A DNA stretch of 64,000 bases, from NCBI GenBank assembly GCA_036821905.1, contig DAISIR010000005.1, forward strand, positions 1 through 64,000, given 5' to 3'. A program made the position numbers and the translations under genes. Positions 53,823 to 62,171 of this stretch are shown here, in pieces. Position 1 is the first letter of the stretch. Every line of letters begins with the position of its first letter. The stretch comes from Brooklawnia sp937867175 (GTDB lineage Bacteria > Actinomycetota > Actinomycetes > Propionibacteriales > Propionibacteriaceae). Below the pieces are notes generated by a model, which saw only the letters and a program-made list of their open reading frames with translations, had not been told where the DNA came from and ran no database searches.

Positions 53823-54727
53823 ACCACCCCCACAGCCACGCGCCGACCAGCGGGCACGTGGGCGTCCGATATCGGCGGCGCATGCTTGCCACCTTCTTGT
53901 TGGTCGGCACATTCATGGTCGTCGAGCTGGTCTTCGGCATCCTGTCGGGATCGCTGGCTCTGGTCTCGGACGCCGGGCACATGCTTGCCGACGTGGTCGC
54001 GCTCGGTGCCGCACTATTGGCCACCACCTTGGCTGCCCGTTCGTCCAGTACTGGCAAGAGGACCTACGGTTCGTACCGGGCCGAGGTCTTCGCGTCCGGA
54101 TTTGCAGTTCTGATCATGCTCGGCGTTGCGGTCTTCGTGGTGGCCGAGGCCCTTGGCCGGCTCGGCGATGGCGGCGAAGTCGCCACCACGCCCATGCTTG
54201 TCGTGGGCGCACTCGGCCTAGGTGTCAACGTGGTCTCGATGCTGCTGCTGCGTGAAGGCTCAAAGCAGTCCATCAACGTAAAGGGCGCCTATTTCGAGGT
54301 GATCTCGGACGCTGCCGGCAGCGTCGGGGTCCTGCTGGCCGGCGGGCTGATCGCCGTCACTGGTTCGACCATCTGGGACACCATCGTCGCGCTGGCGATC
54401 GGCGCCTTCGTCGGGGTGCGGGCCGTGGCGCTCGGTCGTCAGGTGCTGGCCATCCTCGGACAGGAGGCACCACACGACGTCAGCATTGACAAGGTGGCCG
54501 GCGACCTCGAGTCGGTTCCCGGGGTGAGGGAGGTGCATGATCTGCACCTTTGGACGCTGACCTCCGGGATGCATGTCGCCACCGCACACCTGGTAGTGGA
54601 CGCCCACCGCCCGGCCCAGGAGGTTCTCACGCAGGCACAAGAAGTCCTGGAACTGCGGCACGGAATCGAGCACGCAACGTTGCAGACCGAGAGCGGACCC
54701 ACCCGGCAGTGCCAGCTGGATTGGTGA
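53819..54727 (+). CDS. Cation diffusion facilitator (CzcD-like Zn/Cd/Co efflux)
   Basis: The 302-residue membrane protein has six helices and a C-terminal cytoplasmic metal-sensing domain (VPGVREVHDLHLWTLTSGMH). Transport-site residues are HMLAD in helix 2 and EVISD in helix 5; the usual His of the second site is Glu, as in many actinobacterial members. A His-rich N-terminus (NHPHSHAPTSGH) fits metal binding. The GTG start overlaps the ArsR stop. The transposon end lies 71 bp after its stop codon. Confidence 0.93.
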   Translation: MNHPHSHAPTSGHVGVRYRRRMLATFLLVGTFMVVELVFGILSGSLALVSDAGHMLADVVALGAALLATTLAARSSSTGKRTYGSYRAEVFASGFAVLIMLGVAVFVVAEALGRLGDGGEVATTPMLVVGALGLGVNVVSMLLLREGSKQSINVKGAYFEVISDAAGSVGVLLAGGLIAVTGSTIWDTIVALAIGAFVGVRAVALGRQVLAILGQEAPHDVSIDKVAGDLESVPGVREVHDLHLWTLTSGMHVATAHLVVDAHRPAQEVLTQAQEVLELRHGIEHATLQTESGPTRQCQLDW

Positions 54728-54798
54728 AGCGGCAACCGTCAACCACAGTTGCGCTGGGCGCTACCGTGGCGAGCAGTCCAGCCCACCTCGTTGCTGGA

Positions 54799-54975
54799 TG
54801 TCCGATAAGTGACATTATGTCAGTTTGACCACGATTCTCCGCCTGCCTCCCACGCAGAAGGTGTCCCCTCGTCCCCGACCTGGCACTACTCGCACCCACT
54901 TGGCACCTGCTATAGTAGGTCGCACCGCCCCGCACATACCTGGCACCGCGTGGCATCGCTCAGGAGGGACCGTCA
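54799..54975 (+). repeat. Transposon end with repeated TGGCAC motifs and tns promoter
   Basis: After the TGT terminus and a GACATTATGTC palindrome (about 54811-54821), TGGCAC occurs at 54881, 54901 and 54941, with TGGCAT at 54951. Spacings of 20 and 40 bp suggest TnsB-binding sites on one face of the helix. An extended -10 (TGCTATAGT, 54908-54916) lies between them, so TnsB binding could repress its own operon, as reported for Tn7. AGGAGGG precedes the tnsA ATG. Confidence 0.6.
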
Positions 54976-55758
54976 ATGTCGCGAACCGCGTCAGCGCAGC
55001 AGGTCCCCGCGAACCTCTCTGCGACCGAGACGCTGTTCGAGGCCGTGATCGGAGGCCAGCGTGTCTCTCGCTTCGTCAGCGACGGGCTGGGTCACCTTGC
55101 CGTAGAGACGGCCACGCCCGTTCGGTCCTTCTTCGCCTGGAAGGGCAAGCGGAACTACGAGGGCCGCTACTTCAGCGCCACCACAGGCGGGCACGTCGTC
55201 TTCGAGAGCCACCTGGAACGCGACTACCTCATAACCGTGGACTCCGATCCTGCCGTGCTCGCTGTGGCGGCGCAGCCCTTCCTTCTCATCTGGCCCCGGG
55301 GCACGGCAGGTGGCAAGTTCCACTACCCAGACTTCTTCCTCCGCCTGCGCGACGGGAGCGCCCGGGTGGTGGACGTGCGTCACCCCGACCGCGTTGAAGC
55401 AGCCGAGAAGCAGTTCGCGATGACCCGCGAGGTTTGCGAGGGACAGGGATGGCAGTACGAGGTATGGACCGGACTGCCGCCCGTGAACATGGCCAACCTG
55501 CGCTGGCTCCACGGCTACCGCCTCGACCGCTTCGCCCCTGACGAGGCGCTGCGCTGCATCATCCTCGACTCCTTCTCCCCTGGCACTGAACTGGCACCCG
55601 GCCTACGCCGGGCGGTCAAGGCCAGCGGTGAGGACAGGGACCGTCTGCACGCGGCGATCCTCCACCTGATGTTCTTCGGCACGCTGAGCGTCGATCTGGA
55701 CCAACCCCTGTCCATGGACTCCCACATCACCCTCGCGGAGGCCCCATGCGCTTCGTGA
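54976..55758 (+). CDS. tnsA: TnsA-like transposon endonuclease
   Basis: TnsA cuts the 5' ends of the transposon so that it moves by cut-and-paste. The 260-residue product has a restriction-endonuclease-like core with FESHLERDYL (Glu77), HYPDFFLRLRDG (Asp119) and VVDVR at residues 131-135, where an Arg (135) stands at the position of the usual catalytic Lys. Arg at this position also occurs in other actinobacterial TnsA-like proteins as far as I recall, so activity is uncertain. The C-terminal part probably contacts TnsC. It overlaps tnsB by 13 bp. Confidence 0.88.
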   Translation: MSRTASAQQVPANLSATETLFEAVIGGQRVSRFVSDGLGHLAVETATPVRSFFAWKGKRNYEGRYFSATTGGHVVFESHLERDYLITVDSDPAVLAVAAQPFLLIWPRGTAGGKFHYPDFFLRLRDGSARVVDVRHPDRVEAAEKQFAMTREVCEGQGWQYEVWTGLPPVNMANLRWLHGYRLDRFAPDEALRCIILDSFSPGTELAPGLRRAVKASGEDRDRLHAAILHLMFFGTLSVDLDQPLSMDSHITLAEAPCAS

Positions 55759-57812
55759 GGCCCTTGGACCTGATCGAGTACGACGGGCAAGGCTGGCAGG
55801 TCGTCTCGGTGGACGAGGACGCCATGGTGGTGCTGCGCAACCTCGCGGACGCCCAGTTCCGCACCGTGGCCGGGATCGACCTGCTCCAGGACGTAACCCC
55901 TGCCATCCCCCAGCCCAAGCCCACGGCGCTGCCGGACCTCAGCGACGCCTCGATCTTGGAGGAACTCGATCCCGACGACCGCGCCCGCACCGAGTTCCTC
56001 CACCGGGCCGTCTTCGAGGTGCTCACCGGCAGACCCCCGGGCGCGGTACCCCAGGACTTCGAGCCGGACCCGGCTTACGACCTCGCGGCGACGACGCTGG
56101 GTGAACGGCTGGAGGTCAAGAGCGCCCGCCTGCGCGAGGCAGGGACCCCGATCTCGGTGCGCTCGTTGAAGCGCCACATTGCCGCCTATCGCAAGGACGG
56201 GATCAAGGGACTGGTCGACGGTCGGGTCCTGCGCCAGCAGGCTGGCACAGGGTTCCAGTCCGAGCAGATCGTGGCTCTGCTGGAGGAAGCCATGACGGGT
56301 CAGGAGTTGAAGTCCACCGGCACGCGCTCCCGGCTGATCCAAGAGGTTCGCTGGAAGGCCGAGGAGCAGAACATCGCGGTGCCCCACGAGGCCACCATGT
56401 ACCGGCTGCTGAAGCGCCTCGAACGAGGACGCCACACCTTTGGCAACGCAACCACCCGCCGCTCGACGGCCAACCGCCCGGACCGGACGTTCGGAGGCCA
56501 GACGCCCCAGCGTCCCGGGGAACTCGTGGAGATCGACTCCACTCCCCTGGACGTGCGCCTGCTCCTCGATGACGGCACGGTCTCCACGGTCGAGTACGAC
56601 AAGAAGGGCAACGTGGTTGCGTCCAGCATGGAACTGACCGTCGCCATCGACGTGGCGACCCGCGTGCCTCTGGCCGCAGTGCTGCGGCCCTCCACGAAAG
56701 CCGCTGATGCTGCCATCCTGCTGGCGAGGATGCTCACTCCGGTTCCCGAGCAGCCGGGATGGCTCGGCACGGTCGACTATGCACGGGACACGATCCGCGC
56801 CGGGGTGATCCCCGACCAGGACGAGGTGCTCAGAATCATGGCGTCCAGGCCCACTATCGTCCCCGAGTCCATCACCATCGACAGAGGCAAGGCTTACGCC
56901 TCCTCCACCTTCCTCAACGGCTGCGAGATGCTGGGCATCTCGGTGACCATGGCCGCGCCTCGAAGCCCCACGGACAAGCCCCACATCGAGCGGTGGTTCC
57001 GCTCGCTGAACACGCTGTTCACCCAGTTCCTCGGTGGCTACAAGGGGTCCAACGTCCTTCTGCGTGGACAGGACCCCGATGGGGAGGCCGTCTTCAACGC
57101 GGCCCAGGTCTCCGTCCTGCTCGACCTGTGGATCGCTCAGGAGTGGATGCACCGTCCCCACGACGGACTGCGCCATCCTGCCCTTCCCAAGCGGACCCTC
57201 ACCCCTGGTGAGATGTACTCCGTCCTCTCCGGGGTCACTCCCTCGGTGCCGATGCCGCTGGCCCGAGAGCAGTTCATCGGGCTTCTCCCCCGCGAGTTCC
57301 GTGCCGTGAACGCGGACGGAATCACCATGGACCAGATGCGCTTTGACTCCCCCGCTCTCCACCCCTACCGTCGCCGCCCCTCGGGCCGAGGAGAGCCGCA
57401 CCCGGACCTGTGGCAGGTGCACGCGGACCCCTACCGGATGAACTGCATCTGGCTCTATGACCATGAGAAGCGCGAGTACATCCAGGCCGACTGGACCATG
57501 GCCAAGCAGGCAGTCATGCCGTTCTCGCGCGAGACGCTGGCGCTGGCCCGGCGCGTCCTCCGCAGCCGGGGCGAGACCATCTCCGGTCAGTCCATCCTGC
57601 GGGAGGCCAACCGGATCATGACCGAGCCCCTCACCGCAGCGGAGAAGAGGGCAAGGAGACGGCAGGCCACTCCCCTGGTTCCACCATCCGACCCTGATCC
57701 CGATGCCCCCATGGTGGATGCGGGCGAGCCCATGCAGTCGCCCTCGCCTCCCCGACCGAGCAAGCCCGCCCCCAGCACGGCCCACCTCATGGGCCACTTT
57801 GACGAGGAGTGA
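55746..57812 (+). CDS. tnsB: TnsB-like DDE transposase
   Basis: The 688-residue protein joins the 3' ends of the transposon to target DNA. An N-terminal helix-turn-helix DNA-binding region (TPISVRSLKRHIAAYRKDG) precedes the RNase H-fold core with Asp264 (LVEIDSTPLDV), Asp379 (ITIDRGKAYAS) and Glu415 (PHIERWFRSLN), the D-D-35-E spacing of the TnsB/MuA/Tn5053 TniA group. A Mu-type beta-barrel follows, and the C-terminus is Pro-rich and polar. The ATG is inside the tnsA end, with GGAGG upstream. Confidence 0.93.
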   Translation: MRFVRPLDLIEYDGQGWQVVSVDEDAMVVLRNLADAQFRTVAGIDLLQDVTPAIPQPKPTALPDLSDASILEELDPDDRARTEFLHRAVFEVLTGRPPGAVPQDFEPDPAYDLAATTLGERLEVKSARLREAGTPISVRSLKRHIAAYRKDGIKGLVDGRVLRQQAGTGFQSEQIVALLEEAMTGQELKSTGTRSRLIQEVRWKAEEQNIAVPHEATMYRLLKRLERGRHTFGNATTRRSTANRPDRTFGGQTPQRPGELVEIDSTPLDVRLLLDDGTVSTVEYDKKGNVVASSMELTVAIDVATRVPLAAVLRPSTKAADAAILLARMLTPVPEQPGWLGTVDYARDTIRAGVIPDQDEVLRIMASRPTIVPESITIDRGKAYASSTFLNGCEMLGISVTMAAPRSPTDKPHIERWFRSLNTLFTQFLGGYKGSNVLLRGQDPDGEAVFNAAQVSVLLDLWIAQEWMHRPHDGLRHPALPKRTLTPGEMYSVLSGVTPSVPMPLAREQFIGLLPREFRAVNADGITMDQMRFDSPALHPYRRRPSGRGEPHPDLWQVHADPYRMNCIWLYDHEKREYIQADWTMAKQAVMPFSRETLALARRVLRSRGETISGQSILREANRIMTEPLTAAEKRARRRQATPLVPPSDPDPDAPMVDAGEPMQSPSPPRPSKPAPSTAHLMGHFDEE

Positions 57813-57815
57813 TCC

Positions 57816-58883
57816 ATGGCCGTCCCGAACACACTGGCCCGCTGGGAGAAGTTCCGCCAACGTGAGCGACTCACCTGTGAGGTGGTGAGCCCTCGCGACC
57901 TGATGCGGATGAGCGTGGAGGAGCGTAAGGACTACAACGACCTGCGCCTGCGCGTGATCGCTCAGGACCGGGTGCTGAAGACCCCTGACTTGCACCGACT
58001 GGAGGTCATGCTCGCGGACTTGCTGGCCGACCAGATGGAGGCCACCTCCGTCGCCAAGCATATGCTCTCCGTCTCTGGCCGCTCAGGCATGGGGAAGAGC
58101 ACGGCGGTCCAAGCACTGGGGCGTTCCTACGACCGACGTTGGCGCAGGCAGCAGGGACGACAGGACGATGTGGAGTTCGTGCCCATCGTCTACGTCGGTG
58201 TCGAGCCTGCGACCACTCCCAAGAGCCTCATGCAGTCCTTGGCAGCGTTCTTCAACCTCCCTCAGTATGACCTCGCGGTGACCAATCGCATGACCCAGAG
58301 CCAGATCAAGCGAGCGGTGGTGGAGACCATGGAGCGGGCGGGCACCAGGCTGGTCATTCTGGACGAGGTGCACAACATCCGCTCCAACCGACAGGCGGGC
58401 ATGGACGCCGCAACAACCATGAAGATGTTCACCGACGAGATCGACGCGACCTTCGTCATCGCGGGCATCGACCTCGACCGGGCCGAACTCTTCCAGGGTG
58501 AGATGGGGCTCCAACTCGATGGACGTAGGCGCTCCCACGACATGCTCGGCTACGCCCGACCCAAGCCCAGTGACGAGGCTGATCCGTGGCTGCTCTTCCT
58601 CGACTCGTGGGAGCACGACCTGCCCCTGCTGAAGCAGAAGCCGGGGGGTCTGCGCGAGGAGGGTTCGTACATCTGGGACCGGACCTCGGGCGCGGTCGGG
58701 AGCGTGCGTGCACTGCTCGCGGGTGCGGCCCGGGCTGCGATCTCCTCGAAGACGGAGAACATCGACCGGGATGTGCTGGATGGCATCAAGATCGACGCCC
58801 ATGCGGAGGCTGAGCGCGTGACCAGGGCGCGGAGTACCGCCTCGGCCAAGGGGTCTGTCGCACGGGGGAAGAAGGCAGTGTGA
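57816..58883 (+). CDS. tnsC: TnsC/TniB-like AAA+ transposition regulator
   Basis: The 355-residue AAA+ ATPase links the target selector to the transposase. Walker A is SGRSGMGKST (residues 87-96) and Walker B LVILDEVHN (179-187). Sensor-like FVIAGIDLDRAEL and the arginine region following LQLDGRRRS are also visible. The C-terminal 25 residues are basic. The ATG follows GAGGAG near the tnsB stop, and the stop overlaps the tniQ GTG. Confidence 0.92.
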   Translation: MAVPNTLARWEKFRQRERLTCEVVSPRDLMRMSVEERKDYNDLRLRVIAQDRVLKTPDLHRLEVMLADLLADQMEATSVAKHMLSVSGRSGMGKSTAVQALGRSYDRRWRRQQGRQDDVEFVPIVYVGVEPATTPKSLMQSLAAFFNLPQYDLAVTNRMTQSQIKRAVVETMERAGTRLVILDEVHNIRSNRQAGMDAATTMKMFTDEIDATFVIAGIDLDRAELFQGEMGLQLDGRRRSHDMLGYARPKPSDEADPWLLFLDSWEHDLPLLKQKPGGLREEGSYIWDRTSGAVGSVRALLAGAARAAISSKTENIDRDVLDGIKIDAHAEAERVTRARSTASAKGSVARGKKAV

Positions 58884-59743
58884 GGCTGGAGCCTCTCCCT
58901 TTCCGAACACGCCTAGGCCACGGTGAGATCGTCACCTCCTGGGCACCCCGTCACGCCATGAACAACGGCACCAGCGTCAAGGACGTCGACGCCATCCTTC
59001 GGCGTCAAGGAGTCGTGACCAGCCGCTCGCCCCGAGACCCCGAGCGGGCAAAGGCGTGGCGTGCGCTGGGTGGCCTCCATCCCCGCGCCTTCACCGAGCC
59101 CCAGGTCGTCGCCGGGAACTGGGTCATCAACCGACCTCTCTGTGACAGGTGCATGCCCCATCTCGAAGACGGCACGGGCCGAGTGTGGGATCGGGGTTGG
59201 GTCTGCCTGAAGCACAAGCGCTGGACCCAGGACGACGAGCAAACTGATCTCGCCAACTTCGGGGAGGCGCTCGTGGCCGAGCGGCACTGGCGCGGGCGGC
59301 TCACGCCCCGAGGAGTCGTCGTGGACTCCCCACTGCTGCTCCTCGCTGAAGAGTGCGCGACGGTGGGCATCTCCAAGGCCGTCCTGGAGGAGCGGGCCTC
59401 ACGGGTTGGTCGCCCCTCCCCTGGCCTGCTGGTCTACCCGGAGACCGTCAAGATCGCCCGGTTGCTGTCGCGCCCGTCGTACCTCGATGCTGTTCTCGGA
59501 GAGGCTCCCGCCCGCTGGAAACGCGCCATGGTTGAGCGTGAGGTCAGGTCGATCCTTCCCGATGCCGCTGATTCCGAGAACTGGCGCGCGCTGGCTCGGG
59601 TCTGGGACTTCGTTCTCTCCCTTCAGGACCGCGTTCGGGACGCGCAATGGCTCGGGCAGGCTCCAGAGGATCGCTGGAACGTCCTGCGGTACTCACGCCT
59701 TGCGCAGGCGCAGGGCATCCCCCGTCTGGATCAGGTGATGTAG
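58880..59743 (+). CDS. tniQ: TniQ/TnsD-family target-selection protein
   Basis: The 287-residue protein has the TniQ fold beginning LEPLPFRTRLGHGEIVTSWA and a zinc-finger-like segment (CDRCMPHLEDG ... GWVCLKHKRW). TniQ proteins choose insertion sites, as TnsD does for attTn7, or act with CRISPR effectors. This one is short; TnsD-type proteins that recognise a fixed site usually have 400 or more residues. Start is a GTG in a GTGA overlap with tnsC. The 3' end overlaps the convergent GIY-YIG-like gene by 51 bp. Confidence 0.88.
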   Translation: MRLEPLPFRTRLGHGEIVTSWAPRHAMNNGTSVKDVDAILRRQGVVTSRSPRDPERAKAWRALGGLHPRAFTEPQVVAGNWVINRPLCDRCMPHLEDGTGRVWDRGWVCLKHKRWTQDDEQTDLANFGEALVAERHWRGRLTPRGVVVDSPLLLLAEECATVGISKAVLEERASRVGRPSPGLLVYPETVKIARLLSRPSYLDAVLGEAPARWKRAMVEREVRSILPDAADSENWRALARVWDFVLSLQDRVRDAQWLGQAPEDRWNVLRYSRLAQAQGIPRLDQVM

Positions 59744-60478
59744 GTACCTGCGGCGCAGCGCCCCTTCAAGTTCGGGATCATCGGCCCGAATCACTCGCCA
59801 GTTCCTGCGCTCCTCGTCCATTGGCTCGATGCGCTCGATCATCCACACACCGAGCACGAAGTCCCCGGGGATCACGCCTCGGTCCCTCCTCCCCTCGGTC
59901 ACGAGGAAGAGTGGCAGTGGCCCAACGGCTGCCAGTTCATTGGAGACACTCCGAGGCGAGGTACGTCCTTCCACGAACTCCACGTGCTTCTCGAACAGTT
60001 CGTCAGGATCGAGCAGGGGGAGCGTGGCGACCGGGACACTCCCCTGGTGGTTGCGGACGATGGCTCCTGACTCGGGGAGGGCGACCTGATCCATCTTCTC
60101 CACGGTTTGAGCGAGGCTCGCGGGCCAGCGGACCGCCTGGTATCGCTCGTTGAGCGGGGCCGGATGCAGGGCAGCGCACAGAGTTCCGACGACACGGGGC
60201 AGGCCGGGTGGCCGCGCAGGCTCTTGCCATTGCTCCGGAACAACCTCCACGATGACCCGGACGCCTTCACGATTGAGGTGCCCCAGCCGAGCGCGCGCCG
60301 CGACCTCCGCCTCGGGAAGCGACTCGGGCTCGGTGGCTTCGCGCAGGTACACCGGCTCCGGGAGGTCGGACCTGAGGCCCACGTAGAAGATCGTCCCGAG
60401 TGGATGGTTGGTCGGCCCAGTGCTGCTGTCGATGAGCAGATAGATGCGCCAAGGGGCGGCGGTCTGGGGCGTAGGCAT
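59693..60478 (-). CDS. Unknown protein with GIY-YIG (LEM-3-like) N-terminus
   Basis: The 261-residue protein begins with a strand-turn-strand pattern (WRIYLLIDSSTGPTNHPLGT, then IFYVGL) like the GIY-YIG nuclease domain of the LEM-3 group (YLLxD...FYVG). An Arg and a Glu expected in the active site may be in RLGHLNREGVRVIVEVVPEQ. The second half (FVEGRTSPRSVSNELAAVG, LFLVTEGRRDRGVIPGDFVL) I do not recognise. Its stop is inside the tniQ 3' end on the other strand. It may be cargo or an accessory to transposition. Confidence 0.6.
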   Translation of the reverse strand: MPTPQTAAPWRIYLLIDSSTGPTNHPLGTIFYVGLRSDLPEPVYLREATEPESLPEAEVAARARLGHLNREGVRVIVEVVPEQWQEPARPPGLPRVVGTLCAALHPAPLNERYQAVRWPASLAQTVEKMDQVALPESGAIVRNHQGSVPVATLPLLDPDELFEKHVEFVEGRTSPRSVSNELAAVGPLPLFLVTEGRRDRGVIPGDFVLGVWMIERIEPMDEERRNWRVIRADDPELEGALRRRYLHHLIQTGDALRLRKA

Positions 60479-60751
60479 GGGTTGGGTGGCCGGCCTTCCG
60501 GGCTGGTGTCGGTCTCTCTGTCCCCGCAGTCTAGAGCGGCCCACCCCTCCCTGGGCTGGCTGTGGCCGACCGCGACACGCCGAGACCCGGGAATGAGTTT
60601 CCCTGCCTGATCAGGGCAGAAGTGGTCAATGGCTATTCATCTGAGCATATTGCCATTTCTCGCAGGTGCTGCTGGAGAAAGGGAATCCGAAACGAATCAC
60701 CCCCGCATCCGATTTAGCGTTGACTCACCAAGACCTCTGAAAGGAGTCGTT

Positions 60752-60946
60752 GTGGCAGGAACTCGGCAGGACTCGACCGTTACGGAGCGCACCCGACGCT
60801 CCGTCCCGCTGACGCGCGATCAATGGGCGGCGCTGAAGGAGATCGCTCGCATAGAGCAGCGCTCGATGCAGAGCCAGATGAGCGTGATGCTCGGGGACGC
60901 CATCGCTCGCTATCGCCCCGCGAACGGCAACAAGGCCACCCGCTAA
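60752..60946 (+). CDS. Small ribbon-helix-helix-like protein
   Basis: This 64-residue protein (RRSVPLTRDQWAALKEIARI, then EQRSMQSQMSVMLGDAIARY) has the strand-helix-helix pattern of small RHH DNA-binding proteins found on mobile elements. I chose the GTG at 60752 with AAAGGAG upstream; the longer frame from 60629 has no such site. The 273 bases before it (60479-60751) hold no gene I recognise. It may regulate the cargo or the winged-helix gene that follows. Confidence 0.6.
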   Translation: MAGTRQDSTVTERTRRSVPLTRDQWAALKEIARIEQRSMQSQMSVMLGDAIARYRPANGNKATR

Positions 60947-60953
60947 TACAAAG

Positions 60954-60994
60954 ACGAAGCGCCCGATTTCTTGGCGGAGTCGCGGGCGCTTCGT
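60954..60994 (+). terminator. Strong hairpin after the RHH-like gene
   Basis: A perfect 12-bp inverted repeat (ACGAAGCGCCCG / CGGGCGCTTCGT, 17-base loop) starts 7 bases after the stop at 60946 and ends 21 bases before the next start. It may terminate the RHH transcript or attenuate transcription into the winged-helix gene. Confidence 0.6.
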
Positions 60995-61015
60995 GATGAC
61001 CTGAAAGGCTCACGA

Positions 61016-62051
61016 ATGACAGTAGCACCTGGACCTGACCAGGCGAAGAAGCCACCTGGTGGCGTGTCGTCCTCCAGCCGCGCGCCACGAACGCTTCAAC
61101 CCGTTGAGGCGCTCATCGCTCGTAGACGGCTGGGAGCGCTCGCCGTCCAGAAGGGGATCAAGGGAGCCACCTTCATGGTGTGGTCCTTCCTGCTGGACTC
61201 GACCATCTGCTGGCAGCGCACCGAAGAGCGGCACTTCCACTCCTACATCGCCACGCAGACGGGGCTGTCAAAGCGAGCGGTCGAGACTGCGGTCGTGGCT
61301 CTGCGCGAAGCCGGGCTCATCGCCTACGAGGGGGGTCGACCCTCGCAGAACGAGGGTCGCAACCTGCCGAGCCGCTTCACCATCCTCCATGTTCGGGATG
61401 TTCTGGGACGAAGCCCTACCACACCGAGATGTGGCACCCCTACCACATACCGATGTGGTACCCCCTCATCAGGGGACGCCCCTGCCACATACCGATGTGG
61501 CACCCTCCCACAAGGGCATGCGGCACCCTCCCACACAGGAATGTGACACCGTGCCGCACGGTGATGTGACCTACCGGGGGGAGAACTCTCTGGGAGAAGA
61601 ACTAGCGAGAGAGAACGCCGGGGTGGGGGCCCAGGTCGTTCGCCTGAAGCCTGACGCACTCTCCGCCCCCAGCGGTTCTGGGGCCCAGGCCGTTCTCGAT
61701 GCCTACTGCGAGGCGATGGCGGAAGCGGGGACGCCCGTGGTCGACGCTGACGCTCTCCTGCCGGGCATTCGGGCAGCCCTCCGAGCGGGCTACTCCCCGC
61801 GCACGGTCCTCATCGGCCTGGGCATGTGGGAGTCGGAGGGCTTTCGCAGTCCCCGGCAGATCGAGGAGTGGGTCCAGAAGGCCGCGAGGCAGGGGCCAGA
61901 GCCATCGCACCCGATGAGCGTCCCTGACCTGCTGGCCGAGGGCCGCGACCGCTACGTCCGCTTCCTCGCCCGCAAGGCCGTCGCCACCCCATCCAAGGCT
62001 GAGGTCCGCCGCCAGCGCTCCCTGGCTGTGATCCGTGACTTCATCCAATGA
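61016..62051 (+). pseudogene. Winged-helix replication-type protein split by a +1 frameshift
   Basis: Frame one (start 61016, AAAGG upstream) encodes an N-terminal winged helix (GATFMVWSFLLDSTICW, IATQTGLSKRAVETAVVALR, LIAYEGGRPSQN) and then runs out at 61546. A second frame, joined by moving one base at about 61395-61420, encodes a repeat-rich linker and a C-terminal region (VLDAYCEAMAEAGTPVVDAD, YSPRTVLIGLGMWESEGFRS, QIEEWVQKAARQ) ending at 62051. Together they make a protein of about 345 residues like winged-helix proteins of actinobacterial plasmids and phages. The break may be real or a sequencing error beside GC-rich repeats. Confidence 0.55.
61419..61500. repeat. Iteron-like palindromic repeats inside the winged-helix gene
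   Basis: CCACATACCGATGTGG, itself a 6-bp-arm palindrome, occurs exactly at 61443-61458 and 61485-61500, with a close relative (CCACACCGAGATGTGG) at 61419-61434. Weaker relatives follow to about 61590. They encode a PHTDV repeat in the second frame of the gene. They may be binding sites for the gene's own product, an iteron arrangement, or only a protein repeat. Confidence 0.6.
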
Positions 62052-62171
62052 GCGCCACGAGCGAGCAGCACCCGCCCCCACGGCCACGCCTGGCGGGTTC
62101 TGTCGGTGCCGCTGCCTACGATGACAAGAAGCGAGTTCGAGCACTCGCAAACCTTGAAGGAGACGTAGCGA

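Noticed and set aside
55515..58061. An 848-codon minus-strand frame opposite tnsA, tnsB and tnsC
   Set aside because: The plus strand has complete catalytic motifs for all three transposition proteins. The antisense frame has no recognisable domain.
61395..61420. Programmed +1 frameshifting in the winged-helix gene
   Set aside because: No slippery run, no slow-codon/stop combination and no stimulating structure is apparent; a mutation or sequencing error is simpler.
61419..61590. A CRISPR array
   Set aside because: The repeats are 16 bp, palindromic, irregularly spaced at 24 and 42 bp, and encode a protein repeat. They lack the 24-40 bp repeats and uniform spacers of CRISPR.
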